DNA of 64,000 nt from Leucobacter zeae (GCF_016758175.1 NZ_QYAB01000003.1:1-64000); one strand, 5' to 3'. Numbered from the stretch's first letter, positions 47,345 to 57,292 are shown. Notes: generated from the letters alone by a model not told the origin. A program made the numbers and translations.

Positions 47345-48220
47345 ATGGCACGCATCGCATTCATCGGACTCGGCATCATGGGGCTTCCGATGGCCAAGAA
47401 CCTCCTCGCCGCGGGCAACGAGGTCATCGGCGTCAACCGCAGCCAGGGCGCGGTCGACGCGTTCATCGCCGCCGGCGGCGAGGGCACCCTCTCCGTCGCA
47501 GAGGCCGTCTCGGGCGCCGAGGTCATCGTCACGATGGTTCCGGACTCCCCTGATGTGGAGGGCGTTGTCTCGGGCCCCGAGGGCGCCTTCGCCCACGCAG
47601 ACTCCGGCGCGCTCTGGATCGACTTCTCCTCGATCCGCCCCGATGTCTCCGCGCGGCTCTCCGCCGACGCTCGCGCGGCGGGCCTCCGCCCCCTCGACGC
47701 GCCCGTGTCCGGCGGCGAGCCCGGCGCCATCGACGGCGTGCTCTCCATCATGGTCGGTGGCGACGCCGCGGACTTCTCCGCAGCGCAGGCGGTCTTCGAA
47801 GCCGTCGGCAAGACCATCGTCCACGTCGGCCCGTCCGGCGCCGGGCAGACCGTCAAGGCGGCGAACCAGTTGATCGTCGCGGTGAACATCCAGGCGCTCT
47901 CGGAGGCCGTCGTGTTCCTCGAGGCGTACGGTGTCGACACCGACGCGGCGCTGCAGGTGCTCGGCGGCGGCCTCGCCGGCTCGAAGGTGCTCGACCAGAA
48001 GGGGCAGAAGATGCTGGATCGCAACTTCGACCCCGGCTTCCGCCTCGCCCTGCACAACAAGGACCTCGGGATCGTCACGTCGGCGGCCCGCGAGGCCGGC
48101 GTCGTCGTCCCGCTGGGCTCCGCCGTCGCCCAGCTCGTCTCGGCCCTCGTCGCCCGCGGCGACGGCGGGCTCGATCACTCGGGCCTCTTCAAGCTCACGA
48201 ACGAGCTCTCGGGCAAGTAG
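47345..48220 (+). CDS. glxR: tartronate semialdehyde reductase
   Basis: A 291-residue beta-hydroxyacid dehydrogenase reducing tartronate semialdehyde to D-glycerate. N-terminal GLGIMGLPMAKNL binds NAD(P); DAPVSGGEPGA and the KAANQL catalytic lysine are present. It follows hyi by 41 nt in the same operon. Confidence 0.93.
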   Translation: MARIAFIGLGIMGLPMAKNLLAAGNEVIGVNRSQGAVDAFIAAGGEGTLSVAEAVSGAEVIVTMVPDSPDVEGVVSGPEGAFAHADSGALWIDFSSIRPDVSARLSADARAAGLRPLDAPVSGGEPGAIDGVLSIMVGGDAADFSAAQAVFEAVGKTIVHVGPSGAGQTVKAANQLIVAVNIQALSEAVVFLEAYGVDTDAALQVLGGGLAGSKVLDQKGQKMLDRNFDPGFRLALHNKDLGIVTSAAREAGVVVPLGSAVAQLVSALVARGDGGLDHSGLFKLTNELSGK

Positions 48221-48240
48221 CCCGGCTGCCGATAGGCCAC

Positions 48241-48310
48241 CGTCGTTCTGCGCGCAGTCGCAGAATCTCACGACGAGATCCTGCGACTCGTACGCTCGCG
48301 CAGGATGACG
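48241..48310. repeat. interspersed stem-loop element between glxR and gcl
   Basis: GTCGCAG-A-ATCTC and its imperfect complement (48257-48269, 48275-48287) form a hairpin with one mismatch. The flanks (CTGCGACTCGTACGC, GCGCAGGATGACG) resemble the CGCAGGATGACG repeats dispersed in many Microbacteriaceae genomes (from memory, not checked). It may weaken transcription between glxR and gcl or protect the mRNA. Confidence 0.5.
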
Positions 48311-48351
48311 AGAAGTAGCAACCTCACCGCCAGAATTTCAAAGGAGACACC

Positions 48352-50148
48352 ATGGCAAAGATGCGCGCGGTCGACGCCGCCGTCCTGATCCTCGAGAAGG
48401 AGGGCGCCACGCAGGCCTTCGGGCTGCCCGGCGCCGCCATCAACCCGTTCTACTCGGCGATGCGCGCCCACGGCGGGATCCGCCACGTGCTCGCCCGTCA
48501 CGTCGAGGCCGCTTCGCACATGGCCGAGGGCTACACCCGCGCGAAGGCTGGCAACATCGGCATCTGCATCGGCACCTCGGGGCCGGCGGGCACCGACATG
48601 ATCACCGGCCTCTACTCGGCTTCGGCCGACTCGATCCCGATCCTCTGCATCACGGGGCAGGCTCCCGTCGCCAAGCTCGACAAGGAGGACTTCCAGGCGG
48701 TCGACATCGCGAGCATCGCGAAGCCCGTCTCGAAGTTCGCGAAGACCGTGCTCGAGGCCGGCCAGGTGCCCGGGGTCTTCCAGCACGCCTTCCAGCTCAT
48801 GCGCTCCGGGCGCCCGGGACCCGTGCTCATCGACCTCCCGATCGACGTGCAGCTCACCGAGATCGACTTCGACATCGACCTCTACGAGCCCCTGCCCGTC
48901 GTGAAGCCCGAGGCCAGCCGCAAGCAGCTCGAGGCCCTGCTCGACATGCTCGAGTCGGCCGACCGCCCCGTGATCGTCGCGGGCGGCGGCATCATCAACG
49001 CCGACGCCGCGGCCGAGTTCCTGGAACTCGCGGAGGCCCTCGACGTCCCGGTCGTCCCGACGCTCATGGGCTGGGGCGTCATCCCCGACGACCACCGGCT
49101 CATGGCAGGCATGGTGGGCCTCCAGACGCAGCACCGCTACGGCAACCAGAACCTGCTCGCGAGCGACCTCGTGGTGGGCCTCGGCAACCGCTGGGCGAAC
49201 CGCCACACGGGCGCGCTCGACGTCTACCGCGAGGGCCGCAGATTCGTGCACGTCGACATCGAGCCGACCCAGATCGGCCGCGTCTTCTCGCCGGATCTCG
49301 GCATCGTCTCGGACGCGGGATCCGCGATCCGCGGCCTGCTCGAGCTCGTCCGCGAGCGCGCGGCGACCGGAGGCCTCCGCGACCGAGCGGACTGGGTCGC
49401 CGAGACCCGCGAGCGCCGGGCCACGCTGCAGCGCAAGACGAACTTCGACAACGTGCCGATCAAGCCGCAGCGCGTGTACCAGGAGATGAACCGCGCGTTC
49501 GGCCCCGAAACCCGCTACGTGTCGACGATCGGCCTCTCGCAGATCGCGGGTGCGCAGATGCTGCACGTCTATCGCCCTCGGCACTGGATCAACTGCGGCC
49601 AGGCCGGTCCGCTCGGCTGGACGCTCCCCGCAGCGCTGGGCGTGGCGACCGCCGACCCGTCGACCCCGGTCGTGGCGCTCTCGGGCGACTACGACTTCCA
49701 GTTCCTCATCGAGGAGCTCGCGGTGGGCGCGCAGTTCAAGCTCCCCTACATCCACGTGGTCGTGAACAACTCGTACCTCGGGCTCATCCGGCAGGCGCAG
49801 CGGGGCTTCGAGATGGACTACCACGTCTCCCTCGCGTTCGACAACGTCAACAGCCCCGAGACGGAGGGCTACGGCGTCGACCACCTCAAGGTGGCCGAGG
49901 GCCTGGGCTGCAAGGCGATCCGGGTGCGCGAGGCCGGCGACATCGCGGGCGCGCTCGCCGAGGCCAAGCGTCTGCTCGAGGAATTCCAGGTCCCCGTCGT
50001 CGTCGAGATCATCCTCGAGCGCGTCACCAACATCGCGATGGGCGGCGCAGGCATCGACGCGGTGAACGAGTTCGAGGATCTCGCGGAGACCGCCGAGGAC
50101 GCGCCGACCGCGACGATCCCGCTCGTCGCGCCGGTCCCGACCCGCTAG
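48352..50148 (+). CDS. gcl: glyoxylate carboligase
   Basis: A 598-residue ThDP enzyme joining two glyoxylates into tartronate semialdehyde and CO2. V51 ([14 protein letters not shown]) replaces the catalytic Glu found in other ThDP enzymes, the hallmark of Gcl. The ThDP motif is [17 protein letters not shown]...NN, with [24 protein letters not shown] precedes the ATG. Confidence 0.97.
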   Translation: MAKMRAVDAAVLILEKEGATQAFGLPGAAINPFYSAMRAHGGIRHVLARHVEAASHMAEGYTRAKAGNIGICIGTSGPAGTDMITGLYSASADSIPILCITGQAPVAKLDKEDFQAVDIASIAKPVSKFAKTVLEAGQVPGVFQHAFQLMRSGRPGPVLIDLPIDVQLTEIDFDIDLYEPLPVVKPEASRKQLEALLDMLESADRPVIVAGGGIINADAAAEFLELAEALDVPVVPTLMGWGVIPDDHRLMAGMVGLQTQHRYGNQNLLASDLVVGLGNRWANRHTGALDVYREGRRFVHVDIEPTQIGRVFSPDLGIVSDAGSAIRGLLELVRERAATGGLRDRADWVAETRERRATLQRKTNFDNVPIKPQRVYQEMNRAFGPETRYVSTIGLSQIAGAQMLHVYRPRHWINCGQAGPLGWTLPAALGVATADPSTPVVALSGDYDFQFLIEELAVGAQFKLPYIHVVVNNSYLGLIRQAQRGFEMDYHVSLAFDNVNSPETEGYGVDHLKVAEGLGCKAIRVREAGDIAGALAEAKRLLEEFQVPVVVEIILERVTNIAMGGAGIDAVNEFEDLAETAEDAPTATIPLVAPVPTR

Positions 50149-50165
50149 TCCCGGGACGCCACGCC

Positions 50166-52757
50166 ATGCGCATCGTCATCGCTCCCGACAAGTTCAAGGG
50201 CTCGCTGTCCTCCGAGGAGGTCGGTGCGAGTCTCGCCGCGGGCATCAGGAGCGTCGCACCCGATGCCGCGATCGCCGTCGTCCCCATGGCCGACGGCGGC
50301 GAGGGCACGGCGGAGGCGGCGATCGCGAACGGGTTCGAACGGCGGACCGCCCGGGTCGCCGGCCCGCTGGGGAACCCCGTCGAAGCGGTGTACGCCGTCC
50401 GCGGGGCGGAGGCCGTCGTGGAGCTCGCCGAGGCCTCGGGACTGCTCCTGGTCCCCGAGGCCGAGCGCGACGCCCTGGCGGCGTCATCCCGCGGCACGGG
50501 CGAGCTGATCCTCGCAGCCCTCGACGCCGGTGCTGAGCGGATCGTGCTCGCCGTCGGCGGGAGCGCGTCGACCGACGGCGGCGCGGGACTCCTCGCGGCC
50601 CTCGGCGCCCGGATCCTGGACGCCGACGGCGCGGACCTGCCCGACGGCGGCGGATCGCTCGGCGCGGTCGACCGGGTCGATCTCTCGGGGCTCGACCCGC
50701 GCATCCCTCGCACCCGCTTCGTGCTGGCCGCCGACGTCGACCACCCGCTGCTCGGCGCTCGCGGCGCTGCCGCGGTGTTCGGGCCGCAGAAGGGTGCCGA
50801 CCCCGCCCAGGTCGAACGGCTCGACGCCGGGCTCGCCCGATTCGCCGCCGCTCTGGCGGCCGAGCTCGGCGCCGATCACTCCGCGCGACCGGGCACTGGT
50901 GCGGCGGGAGGCGTCGGGTTCGCCGCGATCGCCGCGCTCGGAGCGGAACAGCGTCCCGGGGCCGAGGTCGTGGCCGAAGTCGCGCGGCTCGCAGATCACG
51001 TCGCGGGGGCCGAGCTCGTGATCACGGGCGAGGGGTCCTTCGACCACCAGAGCCTCGGCGGCAAGACGCCCATGGGCGTGCTCGGCGTGGGCCGCGCCGC
51101 GGGCGTGCCGGTCGTGATGGTCTGCGGGCGCGCCCTGCTCGACGAGGCGACCTGGCGCGAGGCGGGTTTCGCGGCCTGCTACGCGCTCTCCGACCGTGCG
51201 GCCAGCGCCGCGGAGAGCATGGGCGACGCCGATAGACTGCTCGGCGAAGTCGGTCGCGAGATCGCCGAGCGCCTGATCTCGACCGAGACCGCGACGGGGC
51301 ACGGTTCCCCCGACGACACCACACCGATTCAGAAGGGATCATCGACGATGCCAGAGCACGAAGCACAGTCCACCACGGAGGCCGACGCGACCGACACGGG
51401 CGCGGCCCCGGAAGCGGGCGACCGCTACGACCTCGTCGTCCGCGGCAAGCAGGTTCTCACGACCTCCGGCATCCGCCCGCGCGAGGTCGGGATCCGGGGC
51501 GGGATCGTCGTCGCGCTCCAGCCGCTCGGCAACGCCCTGCAGGGCGACGAGATCATCGAGCTCGCCGACGACGAGACCCTCATCCCCGGGCTCGTCGACA
51601 CGCACGTGCACGTCAACGAGCCCGGCCGCACGGAGTGGGAGGGTTTCGCCTCGGCCACTCGCGCCGCCGCCGCCGGAGGGGTCACGACCATCCTCGACAT
51701 GCCGCTCAACAGCATCCCGCCGACGGTCGACGTCGAGGCGCTCGAGGTCAAGCGCGCGGTCGCCCGCGACCAGGCGTTCGTGGACGTGGGCTTCTGGGGC
51801 GGGGCGGTTCCCGGCAACACCTCCGACCTGCGGCCGCTCCACGATGCGGGCGTCTTCGGGTTCAAGTGCTTCCTGCTGCACTCGGGCGTCGACGAGTTCC
51901 CGCCCCTCGATCCCGACGAGATGGAAGTCGACATGCGCGAGCTGCAGTCGTTCGACTCCATGCTCATCGTGCACGCCGAGGACTCGCGCGCCATCGACCG
52001 CGCGCCGACCCCCGAGGGCGACAAGTACGACAAGTTCCTGGCGTCCCGGCCGCGCGGCGCCGAGAACATCGCCATCGCCGAGGTCATCGAGCGCGCTCGC
52101 TGGACCGGCGCGCGGGCGCACATCCTGCACCTGTCGTCCTCCGACGCGCTGCCCATGATCCGCAGCGCGAAGCGCGACGGCGTGAAGCTGACCGTCGAGA
52201 CCTGCCCGCACTACCTCACGCTGAACTCCGAAGAGATCCCCGACGGGGGCACCCAGTTCAAGTGCTGCCCGCCGATCCGCGAGGCGGGCAACCGCGAGCA
52301 GCTGTGGGAGGGCCTCATCGACGGCACGATCGACTACATCGTGTCCGACCACTCGCCCTCGACCCTCGACCTCAAGGATCTCGAGAACGGCGACTTCGCG
52401 GTCGCGTGGGGCGGGATCTCCTCGCTCCAACTGGGCCTGTCGCTCATCTGGACCGAGGCCCGCCACCGCGGTGTGCCGCTCGAGACCGTGGTCTCCTGGA
52501 TGTCGGACAAGCCCGCGGCGAACGCCGGGCTCACCCGCAAGGGGCGGATCGCGCTCGGCTCGGACGCGGACTTCTCGATCTTCGCCGCCGACGACGCGTT
52601 CATCGTCGATGTGCAGAAGCTGCACCACAAGAATCCGATCACGCCCTACGCCGGACGTCCGCTCGCCGGCGTCGTCCGCTCGACGTACCTGCGGGGCACG
52701 CGCATCGACGGGGTGACGCCGACCGGCAAGCTGCTCCGCCGCGGCATGGCCGAGTAG
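50166..52757 (+). CDS. glxK-allB: glycerate kinase-allantoinase fused reading frame
   Basis: An 863-codon frame with no stop between two complete enzymes. Residues 1-375 are a class II glycerate kinase (VIAPDKFKGSLSS, GGSASTDGGAG, TGEGSFDHQSLGGKTPMGV). Residues 395-863 are an allantoinase (DTHVHVNEPGR metal site, carbamylated Lys in GFKCFLLHSG, HILHLSSSDALP, DHSPST). A hydrophilic linker of about 20 residues (GHGSPDDTTPIQKGSST) joins them. An internal ATG at 51348 with AGAAGGGATC upstream may also allow separate allantoinase. Fusion is the literal reading; a sequencing error hiding a stop is the alternative. Confidence 0.85.
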   Translation: MRIVIAPDKFKGSLSSEEVGASLAAGIRSVAPDAAIAVVPMADGGEGTAEAAIANGFERRTARVAGPLGNPVEAVYAVRGAEAVVELAEASGLLLVPEAERDALAASSRGTGELILAALDAGAERIVLAVGGSASTDGGAGLLAALGARILDADGADLPDGGGSLGAVDRVDLSGLDPRIPRTRFVLAADVDHPLLGARGAAAVFGPQKGADPAQVERLDAGLARFAAALAAELGADHSARPGTGAAGGVGFAAIAALGAEQRPGAEVVAEVARLADHVAGAELVITGEGSFDHQSLGGKTPMGVLGVGRAAGVPVVMVCGRALLDEATWREAGFAACYALSDRAASAAESMGDADRLLGEVGREIAERLISTETATGHGSPDDTTPIQKGSSTMPEHEAQSTTEADATDTGAAPEAGDRYDLVVRGKQVLTTSGIRPREVGIRGGIVVALQPLGNALQGDEIIELADDETLIPGLVDTHVHVNEPGRTEWEGFASATRAAAAGGVTTILDMPLNSIPPTVDVEALEVKRAVARDQAFVDVGFWGGAVPGNTSDLRPLHDAGVFGFKCFLLHSGVDEFPPLDPDEMEVDMRELQSFDSMLIVHAEDSRAIDRAPTPEGDKYDKFLASRPRGAENIAIAEVIERARWTGARAHILHLSSSDALPMIRSAKRDGVKLTVETCPHYLTLNSEEIPDGGTQFKCCPPIREAGNREQLWEGLIDGTIDYIVSDHSPSTLDLKDLENGDFAVAWGGISSLQLGLSLIWTEARHRGVPLETVVSWMSDKPAANAGLTRKGRIALGSDADFSIFAADDAFIVDVQKLHHKNPITPYAGRPLAGVVRSTYLRGTRIDGVTPTGKLLRRGMAE
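51332..51350 (+). promoter_or_regulatory. internal start of the allantoinase part
   Basis: AGAAGGGATC (about 51331-51340) is followed at suitable spacing by ATG 51348, opening MPEHEAQSTT. This looks like a normal gene start inside the fused frame. Allantoinase alone would be 469 residues, the usual length of the family. Confidence 0.5.
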
Positions 52758-52771
52758 GACGGGTATGCGAC

Positions 52772-52814
52772 AGGACGGGGCCCGGCAGCGCGATGCGCTG
52801 CCGGGCCCCGTCCT
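52772..52814. terminator. bidirectional terminator between allB and mqo
   Basis: 20-bp perfect arms beginning AGGACGGGGCCCGG around a 3-nt GAT loop, followed by TCCTT. It lies between convergent genes and can end both. Confidence 0.85.
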
Positions 52815-52830
52815 TCGCCCGCGAGGGGCG

Positions 52831-54351
52831 CTACGCCTGAGCGGACTCCGCGAGCACGGCCGGCTCGGGGTCGAGCCCGAGCACCGAGGCGGTGTCCGCG
52901 AGCGATGCGGCGGCAGCCGCGGCGTCGCCGTTCACGCCGCCGTCGAGCGCAGGGATGAGCCGCACGAACTCAGCCTTCCAGGCGTCCGCGTACTGCTCGG
53001 GGAAGCAGGTCTCGAGCACGCCGAGCATCGCGTGCACGGCGGTCGACGCTCCGGGCGAGGCGCCCAGCAGACCGGCGATGGTGCCGTCGGCGCCGGAGAT
53101 GACCTCGGTGCCGAACTGCAGCACGCCGCCCTTCTGCGGGTCGCGCTTCATGACCTGCACGCGCTGGCCGGCGGTGATCATCGTCCAGTCCTCGGTGCGC
53201 GCGGTCGGCATGTACTCGCGCAGCACCTGCATCTGCTGCTCGCGGCTCGCGAGCAGCTCCCCGAGGAGGTACTTCTCGAGACCCCACTGGGTGAGCCCGA
53301 CCTTGAGCATCGGGCCGAGGTTGTGCAGGCGGATCGATCCGGGGAGATCCCACCACGAGCCCTTCTTCAGGAAGTTCGGGCTGAACCCGGCGTAGGGACC
53401 GAAGAGCAGGCACTCCTTGCCGTCGATGATGCGCGTGTCGAGGTGCGGCACCGACATCGGGGGCGCACCGACCGCGGCCTTGCCGTAGACCTTCGCCACA
53501 TGGTTCTTCACGATCTCGGGGTTGTCGGTCATCAGGAACTTGCCGCTGATGGGGAAGCCGCCGAAGCCCTTGATCTCGGGGATGCGCGAGCTCTGGAGCA
53601 CCTGGATCGCGCCGCCGCCGCCGCCGACGAACACGAACTTCGCGTTCACCACGCCGCGCCCGAAGCCGGCGCGATTGCGAGTGAACACGTCCCAGGTGCC
53701 GTCCGCGCGGCGGCGCACCTTCTTCACCTCGGTGCCCGTGCTGAGCTTGGCGCCGTTCTCGACGAGGTGGGAGATGAGCTGGCGCGTCAGCTCGCCGAAG
53801 TCGACGTCGGTCCCGGTCTCGGAACGGGTGGCGGCGAACACCTCGTCCTTGGATCGGCGATCGACGAGGAGCGGGGCCCACTCGGCGATCTGCTCGGGGT
53901 CCTCGCTGAACTCGAGGTCGGAGAAGAGCGGCTCGTCCTTCAGCAGCTCGTAGCGCCGGCGAAGGTAGTCCACGTTCTTCTCGCCGCGCACGAAAGTCAT
54001 GTGCGGGACCGGGTTGATGAACCGACCGGGCTCGCTCAGTACGCCGGACTGCACGAGCGACGCCCACCACTGACGGGAGAGCTGGTACTGCTCGTTGATC
54101 GCGACGGGCTTGTCGACGGACATGCTGCCGTCGGCGCCCTCGGGCATGTAGTTCAGCTCGCAGAGACCGGCGTGGCCGGTGCCGGCATTGTTCCAGCCGT
54201 TGCTGCTCTCGGTCGCCACCTCGGTGCGGGACTCGAAGATCTCGATGCTCCAGTCCGGCTGCACCTGCTTGATCAGGGTGCCGAGCGTGGCGCTCATGAT
54301 GCCCCCGCCGATGAGGACGACGTCTACCGTGTTCTTACTCACGGTCTGCAA
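52831..54351 (-). CDS. mqo: malate:quinone oxidoreductase
   Basis: A 506-residue FAD enzyme oxidising malate to oxaloacetate with quinone as acceptor, at the membrane. The FAD motif is VVLIGGGIMSATLG; WNNAGTGHAGLCELNY is diagnostic. I keep the TTG start at 54351, because GAGGAG lies 6 nt upstream; GTG at 54342 is the alternative. It competes with malic enzyme for malate, so its place beside the glyoxylate cluster may be relevant. Confidence 0.95.
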   Translation of the reverse strand: MQTVSKNTVDVVLIGGGIMSATLGTLIKQVQPDWSIEIFESRTEVATESSNGWNNAGTGHAGLCELNYMPEGADGSMSVDKPVAINEQYQLSRQWWASLVQSGVLSEPGRFINPVPHMTFVRGEKNVDYLRRRYELLKDEPLFSDLEFSEDPEQIAEWAPLLVDRRSKDEVFAATRSETGTDVDFGELTRQLISHLVENGAKLSTGTEVKKVRRRADGTWDVFTRNRAGFGRGVVNAKFVFVGGGGGAIQVLQSSRIPEIKGFGGFPISGKFLMTDNPEIVKNHVAKVYGKAAVGAPPMSVPHLDTRIIDGKECLLFGPYAGFSPNFLKKGSWWDLPGSIRLHNLGPMLKVGLTQWGLEKYLLGELLASREQQMQVLREYMPTARTEDWTMITAGQRVQVMKRDPQKGGVLQFGTEVISGADGTIAGLLGASPGASTAVHAMLGVLETCFPEQYADAWKAEFVRLIPALDGGVNGDAAAAAASLADTASVLGLDPEPAVLAESAQA

Positions 54352-54373
54352 CTCTACTCCTCATTCCGGAGGA

Positions 54374-55723
54374 CTACATTCCAGCGTCCCTCCTCGCCCG
54401 GTCCAGCGTGCCCGATCCGGCGTCGACGATCCGCGCGTATCCGAGTCGCGAAGCCTCACCGGCTCGCTGCGCTCCGGCCATGACCGGGCGCACCTCCCCC
54501 GCGAGGCTGATCTCCCCGAAGGCCGCGAGATCGTGGGGCAGCGGGCGGTCCGAGATGGCCGAGAGGATCGCCAGCGCGATCGCGAGATCCGCCGCGGGCT
54601 CCACGAGACGCACGCCTCCCACGGTCGAGACGTACACGTCCTGGTCGTGGATGCGGGCGCCGACCCGGCGCTCGATCACGGCCAGGATCATCGCCACCCG
54701 CGACGGGTCGACGCCGCTCGTCACGCGGCGCGGATTCGGCGTCGCGCTCTTGGCGACGAGCGCCTGCACTTCGACCGGCAGCGCGCGCCGGCCCTCCATC
54801 GCGACGGTCGCGCAGGTGCCGCTGACCGTCGCGTCGGCCCGGCTGAGGAACAGCCCGCTGGGGTCGGGCACTTCGCGGATGCCCGTGCCGGTCATCTCGA
54901 AGCACCCGATCTCGTCGGTCGGTCCGAATCGGTTCTTCAGCGTGCGGAGGAAACGGAGCGACGTCTGCCGGTCGCCCTCGAAGTGGCAGACCACGTCGAC
55001 GAGGTGCTCGAGCAGTCGCGGCCCCGCCACCGATCCGTCCTTGGTGACGTGGCCGACGAGGACCACCGGCGTTCCGCGGTCCTTCGCGACGCGGATGAGC
55101 GCCGAGGCGACCTCTCGCACCTGGGCCGGCCCGCCCGGGCTGCCCTCGACCTGATCGCTCGCAAGGGTCTGGACCGAGTCGATGACCACGAGCCCGGGGT
55201 CGACGGATTCGATGTGCCCGAGCACCGTGGCGAGATCGGTCTCGCTGGCGAGGAAGAGGTCGTCGTGCAGCACGCCCATGCGCTCGGCCCGCATGCGGAC
55301 CTGCCCCGTCGACTCCTCGCCGCTCGCGTACAGGACGCGCGTGCGGGATCGCCCCTCGGCGGGATCTCCTCCGCCCGCCGCGGCCCGGGCGGCGGCGTCG
55401 AGCAGCAGCGTCGACTTCCCGACCCCCGGCTCTCCCGAGAAGAGGATGGCCGCGCCGGGCACGATGCCCCCGCCGAGCACGCGGTCGAGCTCGGCGATAC
55501 CCGTCGGCCGGTGCCGCACGGAATCCCCGGTCAGTTCGGTGATGGGGCGCGCTTCGCGGCCGGCGACGGGCGAGACGGCACGCGTCGTGCGGGCGAGCGA
55601 GCCGCCCTGCCGGCCCTGCTCGACGACCGTGCCCCACTGCTGGCACTCGCCGCAGCGGCCGACCCATTTCGAGGTCTGCCAGCCGCATTCCGTGCACGTG
55701 TATCCGCCGTTCGACTTCGCCAT
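54374..55723 (-). CDS. radA: DNA repair protein RadA
   Basis: A 449-residue RecA-like helicase helping branch migration in recombination. It has an N-terminal zinc finger (CTECGW, CGECQQWG), Walker A GEPGVGKST, the RadA-specific KNRFG, and a C-terminal Lon-like domain. A TAGGCT hexamer ends 6 nt before the ATG (leaderless style). Confidence 0.96.
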   Translation of the reverse strand: MAKSNGGYTCTECGWQTSKWVGRCGECQQWGTVVEQGRQGGSLARTTRAVSPVAGREARPITELTGDSVRHRPTGIAELDRVLGGGIVPGAAILFSGEPGVGKSTLLLDAAARAAAGGGDPAEGRSRTRVLYASGEESTGQVRMRAERMGVLHDDLFLASETDLATVLGHIESVDPGLVVIDSVQTLASDQVEGSPGGPAQVREVASALIRVAKDRGTPVVLVGHVTKDGSVAGPRLLEHLVDVVCHFEGDRQTSLRFLRTLKNRFGPTDEIGCFEMTGTGIREVPDPSGLFLSRADATVSGTCATVAMEGRRALPVEVQALVAKSATPNPRRVTSGVDPSRVAMILAVIERRVGARIHDQDVYVSTVGGVRLVEPAADLAIALAILSAISDRPLPHDLAAFGEISLAGEVRPVMAGAQRAGEASRLGYARIVDAGSGTLDRARRDAGM

Positions 55724-55815
55724 GCGGCGAGCCTATCGGCGACCTCCGACGTTCGGCCTCCTGCGTTCGACCGGCGCCCGGCGTTCAGCACGCGGCACCC
55801 GGGGTGCCCGGGCGG

Positions 55816-56787
55816 TCAGCCCTGGATCGTCGGGATCGCCGAGGTGATGACGGGAACGGCCGAGGTGTTCGGGCCGACCGCGAGATCCGGTGTCGGGATG
55901 GTCGCCGGCAGCGCGCCGCGGACCGTCGGGATCGCGCCGGGATCCCCGTTCCAGACCGCGGGATCGATCCTGCCCCCGTACAGCGGCAGCCCGATGGGAG
56001 CGTCGTCGGGGCGGAACTGGGACCAGAGCCGCGAGACCGCTGCAGTACCGAACTCCCGCGCCGCCGTCACGTCGTCGAAGTTCACGAGCGCGGTGACGAC
56101 CTCGGCGCCGGGTCCCGGGCACGAGGCCCGGACGACGCCCTGCGGGTCGACGAGCAGCGAACGGCCGCGCCCCGTGGGCTCCGCCGAGTTGACCGAGGCG
56201 ATCCACACCTGGTTCATGACGGCGTTGCCGCGCACGATCGCCTGCTCCTGCTCGCGATCGCTCGTGCCGGTCTGCACGAGATTGAGCACCAGTTCGGCAC
56301 CCATCCACGCGAGATGGCGGGTGTGCTCCGGGAACCAGATGTCGTAGCAGATGGACATGCCGACGCGGCCGTACCCGGGCATGTCGAAGACCTCGAACGT
56401 TCCGCCCGGCGTGCTCGCCTCCGCTGGCCGCCAGGGGAACATCTTGCGATAGGTCGAGACGCGCGTCCCGTCGGGCGCATAGACGAGCGAGGTGTTGTAG
56501 ATGCGGCCGTCCTCGGCGCGCTCGTAGACGCTCCCGGGCACGAGCCAGACGCCGAGTTCGCGAGCCAGTTCGCCGATCTCGGCGAATCGTCGGTCGTCGA
56601 GTCCGTGCGCGAGCTCGTTCGGATCCCGCCACGGCTCGGCGGAATCGAGATGCAGCTCGGGGAAGACCCACATGCGCACCTGGGGGTACCGGGCCGCGAA
56701 CGCCCGCATCCGGTCGGCGAAGTCGGACGAATCCGGTCGGGCCTCGGCGGGATACTGCACGAGGGCGAGGCTGAGCGTACGTGACAT
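55816..56787 (-). CDS. carbon-nitrogen hydrolase (aliphatic amidase-like)
   Basis: A 323-residue nitrilase-superfamily protein: Glu in FPELHLD, Lys in YRKMFPW and Cys in SICYDIWFPE form the triad. A C-terminal tail of about 40 residues (from PLYGGRIDPAVW) is Pro/Ala-rich and is unusual. Substrate unknown. GGAAGGAC before the ATG supports the start. Confidence 0.85.
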   Translation of the reverse strand: MSRTLSLALVQYPAEARPDSSDFADRMRAFAARYPQVRMWVFPELHLDSAEPWRDPNELAHGLDDRRFAEIGELARELGVWLVPGSVYERAEDGRIYNTSLVYAPDGTRVSTYRKMFPWRPAEASTPGGTFEVFDMPGYGRVGMSICYDIWFPEHTRHLAWMGAELVLNLVQTGTSDREQEQAIVRGNAVMNQVWIASVNSAEPTGRGRSLLVDPQGVVRASCPGPGAEVVTALVNFDDVTAAREFGTAAVSRLWSQFRPDDAPIGLPLYGGRIDPAVWNGDPGAIPTVRGALPATIPTPDLAVGPNTSAVPVITSAIPTIQG

Positions 56788-56968
56788 CGTCGTCCTTCCA
56801 GGTGTTCAGCGGCGAACCGCGCTCCACCCAGCCTATGCGAGTTCGCGACGGCGTCCGAACCGGCTGCTTCCGTCGCCGCCGAGGCCCGAGACTGCCCGAC
56901 ACGCCGGTGTTTCCGGTCATCCTCGACTCGATTCGCATTCGAGGAACGATTCCCCTAAGCTTGTCCGC

Positions 56969-57059
56969 GGTGACGTGTCCGAGCGGCCGAAGGTGCAACA
57001 CTCGAAATGTTGTGTAGGGTAACCCCCTACCGCGGGTTCAAATCCCGCCGTCACCGCCA
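56969..57059 (+). tRNA. tRNA-Ser (anticodon CGA)
   Basis: A class II tRNA. Acceptor GGTGACG pairs with CGTCACC. The anticodon loop CTCGAAA holds CGA at 57003-57005, the long variable arm is TAGGG-TAA-CCCCTA, and the T arm is GCGGG-TTCAAAT-CCCGC. CCA is encoded. TAAGCT at about 56956 may be the -10 of its promoter. Confidence 0.95.
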
Positions 57060-57062
57060 CCG

Positions 57063-57106
57063 AAACCCCCGCGGTTCCTTGAAACATGAGGAACCGCGGG
57101 GGTTTT
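57063..57106 (+). terminator. Rho-independent terminator of tRNA-Ser
   Basis: 17-bp arms (AAACCCCCGCGGTTCCT and complement) around a 9-nt loop, followed by TTTT. Confidence 0.9.
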
Positions 57107-57236
57107 CTCGTTGCTCGCGGAACGGACCCATCCGCGGAGGCCAGCCCCCCCTGCCCCCGGACTACGCGCGGGCCACCCGCGCACCGCCCGTGCCGCGTAT
57201 GCCACGTGCGCCACGTGCGCCACGGCGAAAGCACAC

Positions 57237-57292
57237 ACGGAACTCGATTCGGCCCCTTTCACCCGCACGAAAGGGGCCGAATCGAGTTCCGT
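57237..57292. repeat. dispersed palindromic repeat, copy 2
   Basis: 24-bp perfect arms with the shared core ACGGAACTCGATTCGGCCCC and an 8-nt loop. Located about 180 nt after the tRNA terminator and 117 nt before the HTH gene, in a 300-nt interval with no gene. Confidence 0.85.

Noticed and set aside
47345..48220. 6-phosphogluconate dehydrogenase
   Set aside because: Length, DAPVSGGEPGA and neighbours hyi and gcl fit tartronate semialdehyde reductase.
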